DNA of 64,000 nt, from positions 5,022,001 to 5,086,000 of the forward strand of contig NZ_CP029343.1 in assembly GCF_003143515.1 (NCBI RefSeq), written 5' to 3'. Numbering within the stretch: the stretch's first letter is position 1; the number at the start of each line of letters is the position of its first letter. The position numbers and the translations under genes were made by a program. The stretch comes from Massilia oculi. GTDB lineage: Bacteria; Pseudomonadota; Gammaproteobacteria; Burkholderiales; Burkholderiaceae_D. Below, piece after piece: positions 10,433 to 16,892 of the stretch. The notes under the pieces were generated by a model, which saw nothing but the letters and a program-made list of their open reading frames with translations, searched no databases and had not been told where the DNA came from.

Positions 10433-10690
10433 GGTAGAGCGCATGGACAACAAAGTCGTCCATCCCACGGCGCTCGTCGGTAGGGTGGATGGCTTCGCCG
10501 TCCAGGCGTTCAGCGAACGCACCATCACATCCATTCCGCATCGAGATTCCCCCACGGTCAACCTCCAGGGCCAGCCAACCGTTGAGCGATCTACCCCCAC
10601 GCTGCCGCATACGGATGAGTCAACTGGCCCAAACCAGCATACCCATGTAGACTAACGGCCAAGCATTTTTCCACGGTAATCAGCTCTCTC
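10433..10690. other. Intergenic region uvrC-pgsA with imperfect inverted repeat
   Basis: No convincing gene. It contains related inverted segments (GTCCATCCCAC near 10458-10470 and GTAGGGTGGATGG near 10480-10494, then CCGTCCAGGCG) resembling short dispersed intergenic palindromes that many GC-rich genomes carry. An 86-codon open frame that begins in the end of uvrC crosses it, but its protein has no recognisable features. The promoter of pgsA, if separate, should lie here. Confidence 0.35.
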
Positions 10691-11269
10691 ATGCCCCTCA
10701 ATATACCGATTCTCCTGACCTGGTTACGCGTCGCGCTCATTCCCCTCGTTGTCGGATTGTTCTATTTGCCAGTCGACTGGATGACGCTTCCCGAGCGTAA
10801 TCTGGCAGCCACCGCGGTCTTCATCGTCGCCGCCATCACCGACTGGTTCGACGGTTTCCTGGCCCGCCGATGGAACGAAACCTCGGCCTTCGGCGCCTTC
10901 CTCGACCCGGTCGCGGACAAGCTGATGGTGGCCGGCGCGCTGCTGGTGCTGGTCCAGCTGGACCGCGTGGACGCGATCATCGCCGGCATCATCATCGGCC
11001 GCGAGATCACCATCTCGGCGCTGCGCGAGTGGATGGCCCAGATCGGCGCCACCCGCTCGGTGGCGGTCAGCTCGATCGGCAAGATCAAGACCGCGGCCCA
11101 GATGACGGCGATCCCGATGCTGCTGTTCCATGACCGCCTGTTCGGCATCGACATCCACTTCTGGGGCGAGTACTTGCTGTGGGTGGCGGGCGTGCTGACG
11201 GTGTGGTCGATGTTCTATTATCTGCGCCGCGCCTGGCCCCTGATCAAGGAGAAGGCGGGGGCGATTTAA
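10691..11269 (+). CDS. pgsA: CDP-diacylglycerol--glycerol-3-phosphate 3-phosphatidyltransferase
   Basis: Integral membrane enzyme that makes phosphatidylglycerol phosphate, the committed step to phosphatidylglycerol and cardiolipin. The CDP-alcohol phosphatidyltransferase signature DG-x2-AR-x8-G-x3-D-x3-D is exact (DWFDGFLARRW ... FGAFLDPVADK, about residues 53-80). Several hydrophobic segments are visible, and the length of 192 residues is typical. The uvrC-pgsA pair is conserved across gamma- and betaproteobacteria. It is the last gene of the housekeeping block, upstream of the tRNA cluster promoter. Confidence 0.97.
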   Translation: MPLNIPILLTWLRVALIPLVVGLFYLPVDWMTLPERNLAATAVFIVAAITDWFDGFLARRWNETSAFGAFLDPVADKLMVAGALLVLVQLDRVDAIIAGIIIGREITISALREWMAQIGATRSVAVSSIGKIKTAAQMTAIPMLLFHDRLFGIDIHFWGEYLLWVAGVLTVWSMFYYLRRAWPLIKEKAGAI

Positions 11270-11286
11270 TTTGTTTCGTGGCATCC

Positions 11287-11314
11287 TTGACGTACAGAAT
11301 AGAATCTCTATAAT
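11287..11314 (+). promoter_or_regulatory. Sigma70 promoter of the tRNA-Gly/Cys cluster
   Basis: TTGACG at 11287-11292 and a perfect TATAAT at 11309-11314, spaced 16 bases. Transcription should start near 11321, about 36 bases before the first tRNA-Gly. Confidence 0.8.
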
Positions 11315-11356
11315 GCCTGCCTGTTGCGACAACAACGCAACAGAATGAAAGACGAA

Positions 11357-11432
11357 GCGGGAGTAGCTCAGTTGGTAGAGCGCAACCTTGCCAAGGTTGA
11401 GGTCGAGAGTTCGAGACTCTTCTCCCGCTCCA
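11357..11432 (+). tRNA. tRNA-Gly (GCC), copy 1
   Basis: A 76-base tRNA with the CCA encoded. The acceptor GCGGGAG pairs with CTCCCGC at 11422-11428, the discriminator is T, and CCA is at 11430-11432. The anticodon loop TTGCCAA reads GCC. The T arm (GAGAGTTCGAGACTC) and D loop (AGCTCAGTTGGTAGAGC) are normal. It is identical to the three following copies. Confidence 0.97.
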
Positions 11433-11457
11433 AAGATTGCAAAGCTGTAAAGCGATC

Positions 11458-11486
11458 TTGGAAAAACGTCAAAGTTCTGTCATAAT
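11458..11486 (+). promoter_or_regulatory. Second sigma70 promoter inside the tRNA cluster
   Basis: TTGGAA (11458-11463) and CATAAT (11481-11486) with a 17-base spacer lie between tRNA-Gly copies 1 and 2. It would give copies 2-4 and tRNA-Cys extra transcription. Confidence 0.5.
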
Positions 11487-11499
11487 CGTTGTTCTGTAC

Positions 11500-11575
11500 G
11501 CGGGAGTAGCTCAGTTGGTAGAGCGCAACCTTGCCAAGGTTGAGGTCGAGAGTTCGAGACTCTTCTCCCGCTCCA
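11500..11575 (+). tRNA. tRNA-Gly (GCC), copy 2
   Basis: Sequence-identical to copy 1 (76 bases, CCA at the 3' end, anticodon GCC). The spacer to copy 1 is 67 bases and unrelated to the other spacers, so only the tRNA body is repeated. Confidence 0.97.
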
Positions 11576-11625
11576 GTTTCCTGAACTGGGCAGCGCGCAG
11601 TAAGTTGTACATTGTAAGACTCCAT

Positions 11626-11701
11626 GCGGGAGTAGCTCAGTTGGTAGAGCGCAACCTTGCCAAGGTTGAGGTCGAGAGTTCGAGACTCTTCTCCCGCTCC
11701 A
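11626..11701 (+). tRNA. tRNA-Gly (GCC), copy 3
   Basis: Sequence-identical to copy 1 (76 bases, encoded CCA, anticodon GCC). It is separated from copy 2 by 50 bases. Confidence 0.97.
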
Positions 11702-11730
11702 GGTTTTACGATCGGTAGTATCACTCCTAA

Positions 11731-11806
11731 GCGGGAGTAGCTCAGTTGGTAGAGCGCAACCTTGCCAAGGTTGAGGTCGAGAGTTCGAGACTCTTCTCCC
11801 GCTCCA
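11731..11806 (+). tRNA. tRNA-Gly (GCC), copy 4
   Basis: Sequence-identical to copy 1 (76 bases, encoded CCA, anticodon GCC). It is separated from copy 3 by 29 bases. Confidence 0.97.
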
Positions 11807-11883
11807 GAATTCAGGAAGATTCCTTCTTCCCTTGTTGATGTGTTTCATAACCGTTCACATCGATCAAGCGCACTATATCCTCT

Positions 11884-11957
11884 GGCGAGGTAGCAAAGCG
11901 GTTATGCAGCGGCCTGCAAAGCCGTCTAGACGGGTTCGACTCCCGTCCTCGCCTCCA
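11884..11957 (+). tRNA. tRNA-Cys (GCA)
   Basis: A 74-base tRNA. The acceptor GGCGAGG pairs with CCTCGCC (11947-11953), the discriminator is T, and CCA is at 11955-11957. The anticodon stem-loop CGGCCTGCAAAGCCG has GCA in the loop. Together with the Gly copies it is probably one transcription unit ending at the terminator that follows. Confidence 0.97.
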
Positions 11958-11969
11958 AATAATAAACGG

Positions 11970-12000
11970 ACGGGCCTCATTCGAGGCCCGTTTTGTTTTT
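11970..12000 (+). terminator. Rho-independent terminator of the tRNA cluster
   Basis: A perfect nine-base-pair stem (ACGGGCCTC at 11970-11978 with GAGGCCCGT at 11983-11991) closes an ATTC loop and is followed by TTTTGTTTTT. It lies 12 bases after tRNA-Cys. Confidence 0.92.
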
Positions 12001-12037
12001 ATTGGTCGCATAAAGGCCAAATAAAATTTATAGGTGG

Positions 12038-12083
12038 TCGAGCCGACTCGGTAGACATGGCCAGCGGCCCAGCAAGCCGCTGC
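12038..12083 (+). other. tRNA-like double hairpin, possibly a decayed tRNA
   Basis: A small hairpin (CGAG/CTCG, about 12039-12050) followed by GGTAGAC, a D-loop string common in tRNA-Leu, precedes a seven-base-pair stem with a seven-base loop (CAGCGGC at 12062-12068, GCCGCTG at 12076-12082). The layout imitates a D arm and anticodon arm. The loop lacks T33 and I cannot find a matching acceptor stem, so it is not a functional tRNA. The rest of 12001-12704 shows no clear gene except a doubtful short frame at 12302. Confidence 0.25.
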
Positions 12084-12301
12084 AGATGGGCTCAGCAGGG
12101 GTATTGTAGAAAAGCTGGAGGGGAAGGGGTTGGTATTTCAGTCCGTTTCGCTATGGGCTTATCCCGATAAAACTCAGGGTCTACCTCTGTCCTGAAATTT
12201 CACGAAAACCTGCGAAAACAGTGCGCTGCCTTACGACGCGAGACGACGCATATCTCGATAGCACCAAAACCCGTGGCGTTACCACTCGCACCCTATATCT
12301 G

Positions 12302-12430
12302 ATGAAATCACACGTTCGCACTAACGGACAAGTCCGGCATGTTCGCAAGGCCATGCGTCCTGACTCACCTAAACCGGCGCCCGTGAAAGCCGGGGTGATT
12401 CGCTACCTGCAACGGTTCCGCCAACAATGA
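12302..12430 (+). CDS. Hypothetical small basic protein
   Basis: A frame of 42 codons beginning MKSHVRTNGQVRHVRKAM. The pattern K-x-H-x-R-x-x-G-x-V-R-x-x-x-R resembles a short motif seen in small basic proteins of phages and mobile regions, but I cannot name the family. No good ribosome site precedes the ATG. The frame can be extended upstream to a GTG at 12221. It is low confidence as a gene. Confidence 0.25.
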   Translation: MKSHVRTNGQVRHVRKAMRPDSPKPAPVKAGVIRYLQRFRQQ

Positions 12431-12704
12431 ATATGCTGGAAAAACGGTCGCATTCGATCAGGTCGGCTCCGGCCCCATCACTACAATCTCCGCATGATTA
12501 TCCAGATATCCACCTCCGTGGTGCGCCTATCTGATGTACCGACCTGCGCACGTGAGTCTGGGCTCGCTCGTTCCAGACATCGTTGCTTGTATAAGCAGAC
12601 ACATTTCATAAACCTGTATTTATTGCCGGTAATCTGCTAGTCTCCGCATCGGTCAAAGTGGCGCAACAATATCGTAATGCCCGTCTGTCCTTCAGGAGAT
12701 AAAC

Positions 12705-13247
12705 GTGTTTAGAAAAATCACCGCGCGGTTAAGATATTCGATGATCGTGCTCGGCGTGATTGTGGCAGTGAGCGGCTGCGCCAGCTCGCGACAGGCGCGG
12801 GATGGCGAACCTCTGAAGCCGAACCAGGGTTTGCTGGCCGTTCATGTCACTTCGAACGCCGATGCATACGTGACGTACGTCGATTACATCGAAGAATCGA
12901 CGTTCGCAAGCCGCTTCGGCGAGGAATTAGTCGGCGCTAAAGGCTGGGTCAATCTCAAGGCTGGTAACGGCTTCCAGCTGATTCCCGTCGACGCCGGTGA
13001 ATATACATTCAGCAAATTGAACGTCTATCCGCGCTTTGCCTGGCTGCAGTCGACCAATCGGTTCAGGGTCGAAGCCAATACCATCACTTATATCGGGCAC
13101 ATTCGGATGGATGTCTCCGAAAAAGGTTTCAAGCTGGACGCGTTCGACGAGGAGCTTGCCATGCGCACGTATCTGGCAGAAACATACCCTGCGTATTTTA
13201 GCGTCATGGGCCTGCGAAAAGCCGTGGTCGAGTTAAATCTGCGCTGA
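12705..13247 (+). CDS. Putative lipoprotein, function unknown
   Basis: A protein of 180 residues with a lipoprotein signal: a basic N-terminus, a hydrophobic core (MIVLGVIVAVSG) and a lipobox ending in Cys25 (VSGC). The GTG at 12705 is preceded by a good AGGAG site. The mature part is soluble and probably beta-rich (DAYVTYVDYIEE, GEYTFSKLNVYPRF, NTITYIGHIRMD). The protein probably sits in the outer or inner membrane facing the periplasm. It is seven bases upstream of a periplasmic parvulin-like protein, so the two probably form an operon. No family is recognised. Confidence 0.78.
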   Translation: MFRKITARLRYSMIVLGVIVAVSGCASSRQARDGEPLKPNQGLLAVHVTSNADAYVTYVDYIEESTFASRFGEELVGAKGWVNLKAGNGFQLIPVDAGEYTFSKLNVYPRFAWLQSTNRFRVEANTITYIGHIRMDVSEKGFKLDAFDEELAMRTYLAETYPAYFSVMGLRKAVVELNLR

Positions 13248-13253
13248 TCGACG

Positions 13254-14453
13254 ATGCCAGAGACACGACCGACAGCGGCGACGCGTCGACTGATGCTCGC
13301 GCTTGCGCTATCAGCAATGGTGACAAGTAGCGCATATGCCGGCAACGCGGGCGCCCCTATTGTGATCATTATGCCGGCTGTGCAGCCCGGTGACGCCTGT
13401 ATCCCCTCCGGGGTAGGTAGTGGCAATGAAACCTCGACTTCGAAAGGCGTGGCGGTCATCGCCACGCGCATCCATGGCGCCCATGCCACCCGGTGTCCCG
13501 ATCCGCAATTTCCAAACCTGGCCAGCACCGATAAGCTTCCGTCCGACGAAGAGCGCAAACGACCGTCCTCGCATTGCGTGGCGCGGCAGACGAAGGTTGG
13601 CGACGAACTGATGATTCCGGACTATGGACAGGCGACTGTCCTCGCACTCGACGGCGTCGCCGACACGTGCAGGAATGGCGTCATGGTCAAGGTGATCAGT
13701 TCAGTCGCACATCGCGCCGCCATGGGAATCGACCCGACGACGCCCATCACCGTCGCAACGCAGGTTGCCGTGCGCGAGCCGAGCAATCAGGAAATCCAGA
13801 GCGAGTACGATCGGCTGGTGGCCGCCACGCAGCCAGTGCAGGAATACCTGGTGCGGCACATTTTGCTGCGCACACGCGGGGAAGCGCTTGCTGCGCTCGC
13901 GCGCATCAAGGCGGGACAGCGATTTGGTGAAGTTGCCGGCGCCGTGTCCACCGATCGGGGCTCGAAAGAGAAGGGAGGCGACCTGGGCTGGGCGGTTCCA
14001 TCGTTCTTCATCGATGAGTTCTCGAAAGGCATGGTAGCTCTGGCTCCGTCGGGCCTGTCGAGCGAGCCAGTCCAGACCAAGTTCGGCTGGCATATCATCG
14101 AGGTGCTCGAAACGAAGGTCGGGCGCGATTCGTTCCCACCGTTGTCAGCCATGAGGACACATATCGCGTCCCGATTGATGCATCTCCAGCGTGTAACGAA
14201 TGCCGCTGCCGCCGTACCGGTCAAGGCTGTGTGCAGGAACATGGTGCCGCCAACGCTGCCGGCTGGCTATTCAGCGACCGGTGCGAAAGCGGTCGTCGTC
14301 GCGCGAGTCCGCATCGAAAACGGGCGGGTGGTCGACGTGCCGGGATTGTCGGGTCCTGCCGAGTTGCACCAATCGGTTACCGATGCACTGAACAGGTACG
14401 AATGCGATCGCCTCGATCGGCCGGTGACCGCGGTACAGTCGTTCGAGCTCTGA
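13254..14453 (+). CDS. Periplasmic parvulin-type peptidyl-prolyl isomerase with TonB-C-like tail
   Basis: A secreted protein of 399 residues. A signal peptide (about residues 1-29, ending SSAYA) is followed by about 160 residues without a known domain and with several cysteines. Then comes a clear rotamase (PpiC/SurA-type) domain at about residues 195-285: VRHILLRTRGEALAALA, GQRFGEVAGAVSTD, GGDLGWAVPSFFIDEF and FGWHIIEVLE. The last 60 residues (ARVRIENGRVVDVPGLSGP, then LHQSVTDALNRYEC) resemble a TonB C-terminal/energy-transducer fold. It probably helps fold or check envelope proteins. The partner may be the lipoprotein just upstream. Confidence 0.8.
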   Translation: MPETRPTAATRRLMLALALSAMVTSSAYAGNAGAPIVIIMPAVQPGDACIPSGVGSGNETSTSKGVAVIATRIHGAHATRCPDPQFPNLASTDKLPSDEERKRPSSHCVARQTKVGDELMIPDYGQATVLALDGVADTCRNGVMVKVISSVAHRAAMGIDPTTPITVATQVAVREPSNQEIQSEYDRLVAATQPVQEYLVRHILLRTRGEALAALARIKAGQRFGEVAGAVSTDRGSKEKGGDLGWAVPSFFIDEFSKGMVALAPSGLSSEPVQTKFGWHIIEVLETKVGRDSFPPLSAMRTHIASRLMHLQRVTNAAAAVPVKAVCRNMVPPTLPAGYSATGAKAVVVARVRIENGRVVDVPGLSGPAELHQSVTDALNRYECDRLDRPVTAVQSFEL

Positions 14454-14715
14454 TTCGCGCTGCCGCGCCGGTGCCACACGTCGTTGTGGACCGGCCTCGG
14501 CGCGACTGGAAAATCGAGCTGCGCATGGGGCCTCGGGAGAGATCGATGCAGGTTCCTGCCGTCTCACTGCATCGATATGCATCATGCGAGGAAGGCTCGC
14601 GGTGCTGAACTGCGCCTGCGGCGGAGCATGCTGCTGCGCTTTTGATGGAGCTGAAACTGAATCGCCCCGGTTCTCGTGGAGGCTGGTAAGCGCGAGTTAC
14701 GCCGGAGCAGTCTGC

Positions 14716-15090
14716 TCACACAACGGCTGTGCCCTTCGGCGGCTGAATTAATGCCTCGGCAGGTTTGCCAAGCCCCTTGTGCAGTTTCCAGATCATGGGG
14801 AGTGTCAAAGGGCGAAGGCGATTCAACACCTTGTACACCCGGTTGGACCGGCCAATCATCGGCTCAAGATCCTTGACGGTGAGACCCTTCTGGTCCATCT
14901 GGAATTTAATGGCCTCGACCGGGTCCGCGACTTCCATCGGAAAGTGTTTTGTTTCATAGGCTTCGACCAGCGTGGCCAGCACGTGGAGACGGTCGCCCTC
15001 TGGCGTTCCGAACTCGGCATTCATGAGCGATTCCACTTCGCGCAGCGCTGCTGGATAGTCCACTTCGGTACGAATAGGTTTAATGTCCAT
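14716..15090 (-). CDS. higA: HigA-type antitoxin, HTH protein
   Basis: A protein of 124 residues resembling the HigA antitoxins of type II toxin-antitoxin systems (E. coli YgjM-like). The N-terminal half (MDIKPIRTEVDYPAALREVESLMNAE) is the HigA-specific part. The C-terminal half is an Xre-like helix-turn-helix (IKFQMDQKGLTVKDLEPMIGRSNRVYKVLNRLRPLT). The ATG at 15090 follows a GAGGGA ribosome site; a longer upstream frame runs into the toxin remnant. Normally a HigB toxin gene precedes it; here only its 3' part remains, so this is an orphan antitoxin. It may still repress its own promoter or neutralise a related toxin. Confidence 0.85.
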   Translation of the reverse strand: MDIKPIRTEVDYPAALREVESLMNAEFGTPEGDRLHVLATLVEAYETKHFPMEVADPVEAIKFQMDQKGLTVKDLEPMIGRSNRVYKVLNRLRPLTLPMIWKLHKGLGKPAEALIQPPKGTAVV

Positions 15091-15106
15091 GAGATCCCTC
15101 GGTAGT

Positions 15107-15229
15107 TTATGTATCGATAGCGTCGTACTGCTTGTGCGTGCCGACAAACTTGACGAAAACAATCCCGTAGACTTCCAGGCGTCTAGCAGACTCGTAGCAC
15201 TTCAGCTGCTTCTTCCATTTAATGCCAGC
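15107..15229 (-). pseudogene. higB: HigB toxin remnant (C-terminal 40 codons)
   Basis: The minus frame from 15229 to the stop at 15107 encodes about 40 residues ending VYGIVFVKFVGTHKQYDAID, which matches the conserved C-terminus of HigB mRNA interferases (the VY-(I/V)-x-F-VGTH-x-x-YD pattern). A stop codon precedes it in frame, and no start codon or N-terminal half with the toxin's earlier motifs is present. It lies 16 bases upstream of higA in the expected toxin-antitoxin order. It is too short for the current ORF criteria and was found by reading upstream of the antitoxin. Confidence 0.7.
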
Positions 15230-15312
15230 TCAGGCTATCCGAACAACGGCGACACGCGCTGCAGAGCGCACCGGCCAATGCCGGCTGCGACGTCGCGGCA
15301 GGACCTGCACCC

Positions 15313-16290
15313 TTAGTCTGGTAGCGAAGCGACAAACGACAGGATCAAGCCGTTGACCGTATCGGGCCGCTCCTGCTGTAGCCAGTGTCCGGCATCGTCG
15401 ATGGTGACCGGCGGGCGAAGGCGCGGCACGAGTGTCGGCATGGCGTCGATGATACGGTCCATGCCCGGCATCGACAGGCCGACATCGCGCGCGCCAATGG
15501 CGAACAGCGCCGGCACCCCGACCCGCATGCCTTCCAGGCTGGCTTGGAGCTGCCAGTTGCGATCCAGGTTGCGATAGTAGCTCAGTCCGCCGCGAAAACC
15601 GCTGCGTGCAAAGGCAGCGGCGTAGGCGTCGAAATCGGCCTTGGCGAGCCACGCCGGCAGGCCGGCCGGCTCGGGCAGGTCGTGCAGCAACCCGCGTTCG
15701 AGAGATACCATTCCGAACGGGTTGGGCGTACCGTCACCCGGCCGGCGCGGGCCCGCATCGCCCGACGCGGCGTGGTAAATCCGGCGCAGCGTGGTGGACA
15801 CGTCGCGGTCGAGTTCGCGCTCGGCGAGGCCCGGCTCCTGAAAATACAGCGTGTAGAACAGCGCGTGGTTCGTGCGTGGGAAAAGCTGCGTTGGCGGCTT
15901 CGGGGCGCGGCCCATCATCGGCACGCCAAACGCGACGACACCGCAGACCCGGTCCGGGCGCATGAGCGCCATCTGCCACCCGATCGTGGCGCCCCAGTCG
16001 TTGCCGACGACGACGGCGCGCTTGACCGACAGCGCATCCATCAGGGCAATCAGGTCGCCCACAACATGGAATGCCGTGTATTCATCGCTCGACGTGGGGC
16101 AGGACGACTCGCCGTACCCGCGCAAGTCCGGGGCGATGGCGCGGTAGCCGGCCGCGGCCAGCGCGGGGATCTGCTTGTGCCATGAACGCGAGGTTTCCGG
16201 GAAGCCGTGGCAAAGAAGTATCGCCGGGCCCTGGCCGGCTTCAAGGTAGGAAAGGGTAATTCCATTCACATCGACCGATTTGCGCTGCAT
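15313..16290 (-). CDS. Alpha/beta hydrolase, epoxide hydrolase-like
   Basis: A hydrolase of 325 residues. The oxyanion motif HGFPE is at residues 28-32, the nucleophile Asp98 sits in VGNDWGA, and the catalytic His is in the C-terminal DDAGHWLQQERPD. HGxP plus an Asp nucleophile in GxDWG is the pattern of soluble epoxide hydrolases, which convert epoxides to diols through an ester intermediate; haloalkane dehalogenases also use Asp but have a different cap. The cap region contains the Tyr-rich stretch FYTLYFQEPGLAE. I chose the ATG at 16290 because a GGAG ribosome site precedes it. It is divergent from an Rrf2 regulator and probably controlled by it. The natural substrate is unknown. Confidence 0.87.
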   Translation of the reverse strand: MQRKSVDVNGITLSYLEAGQGPAILLCHGFPETSRSWHKQIPALAAAGYRAIAPDLRGYGESSCPTSSDEYTAFHVVGDLIALMDALSVKRAVVVGNDWGATIGWQMALMRPDRVCGVVAFGVPMMGRAPKPPTQLFPRTNHALFYTLYFQEPGLAERELDRDVSTTLRRIYHAASGDAGPRRPGDGTPNPFGMVSLERGLLHDLPEPAGLPAWLAKADFDAYAAAFARSGFRGGLSYYRNLDRNWQLQASLEGMRVGVPALFAIGARDVGLSMPGMDRIIDAMPTLVPRLRPPVTIDDAGHWLQQERPDTVNGLILSFVASLPD

Positions 16291-16310
16291 ACGACTCTCC
16301 TGACTGGCCA

Positions 16311-16335
16311 ATGCGTAACATCATATGTTGCGCAT
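16311..16335. promoter_or_regulatory. Palindromic operator 1 for the divergent Rrf2 regulator
   Basis: A 25-base palindrome with one mismatched pair: ATGCG-T-AACAT, centre CAT, ATGTT-G-CGCAT. It lies 20 bases upstream of the hydrolase start. The inner part (CGTAACAT) recurs in operator 2. Confidence 0.65.
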
Positions 16336-16352
16336 TGGGTGCGGTCAAGTCG

Positions 16353-16371
16353 CGTAACATATTGTGTTACG
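16353..16371. promoter_or_regulatory. Palindromic operator 2 for the divergent Rrf2 regulator
   Basis: CGTAACA (16353-16359) and TGTTACG (16365-16371) form perfect seven-base arms around TATTG. Its centre is 39 bases from that of operator 1 and shares the GTAACAT half-site, so both are probably bound by the same dimeric repressor. Confidence 0.65.
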
Positions 16372-16391
16372 GATTGAGAGGAGTGATAAAA

Positions 16392-16463
16392 GACAATGAC
16401 AATGACAATGACAATGACAATGACAATGACAATGACAATGACAATGACAATGACAATGACGAT
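16392..16463. repeat. Hexanucleotide tandem repeat (GACAAT)n between divergent promoters
   Basis: Eleven perfect GACAAT units (16392-16457) plus one variant GACGAT unit. The repeat lies between operator 2 and the Rrf2 start codon, ending 12 bases before the ATG. If it is transcribed it lies in the 5' leader. Slippage would change spacing in steps of six bases. Confidence 0.95.
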
Positions 16464-16475
16464 GCCGGGGCAGGG

Positions 16476-16892
16476 ATGAGACACGACGCCAGGTTGTCGC
16501 GCATGCTGCATGTGCTGATTCACATGGACAAGCGGGGCGGCCGCACCACGTCCGACACGATCGCGCAAATGCTTGGAACGAACCCGGTGGTGGTGCGCCG
16601 CACGATGGCGCCCCTCAAGCGGGCCGGCTTGGTCACATCGGACGGCGGCGCCGGCGGCGGCTGGTCGCTCGCGCGCGCCGTCGACGGCGTCACGGTGCGC
16701 GAAGTCCATGAAGCGCTCGGCTCGCCGTCGGTACTGGCAATCGACGTAGCGGTCGACCACAAGACCTGCCCGGTAGAGGGGGCGGTGGTGGCGGAGCTGG
16801 GCGCCGTGTTCCGCGCCACCGAAGCGTTCATGCTGGAGCGGATGCAGGATGTGACATTGGGCGCGCTGGCCATGCGTGCTTCCCAAATCTGA
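16476..16892 (+). CDS. Rrf2 family transcriptional regulator
   Basis: A protein of 138 residues with the winged helix-turn-helix layout of Rrf2 proteins (RLSRMLHVLIHMDKRGGR, SDTIAQMLGTNPVVVRRTMAPLKRAGLV, then the glycine-rich wing GGAGGGWSLAR). Only one cysteine is visible (DHKTCPVEG), so it lacks the three-cysteine iron-sulfur cluster of IscR/NsrR. It is closer to cluster-free members of the YwnA type. I chose the ATG at 16476 because the sequence before it is the Asp-Asn repeat coming from the hexanucleotide tract. It is divergent from the hydrolase gene, with two palindromes in the shared promoter region, which suggests repression of both genes. Confidence 0.88.
   Translation: MRHDARLSRMLHVLIHMDKRGGRTTSDTIAQMLGTNPVVVRRTMAPLKRAGLVTSDGGAGGGWSLARAVDGVTVREVHEALGSPSVLAIDVAVDHKTCPVEGAVVAELGAVFRATEAFMLERMQDVTLGALAMRASQI

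Noticed and set aside
8390..10600. 736-codon frame antisense to uvrC
   Set aside because: It covers uvrC exactly on the other strand. The His/Arg/Ala/Leu-rich product has no motif. It is a high-GC shadow.
10433..10690. A small protein-coding gene between uvrC and pgsA
   Set aside because: No ribosome site or motif. The region has inverted repeats typical of a dispersed intergenic element.
16392..16463. A CRISPR or phage repeat
   Set aside because: The units are six bases long and contiguous, without spacers, so it is a microsatellite.
16311..16892. An Rrf2 protein with an N-terminal Asp-Asn repeat domain
   Set aside because: The repeat is the hexanucleotide tract in the leader. A good start with the Rrf2 fold exists at 16476.
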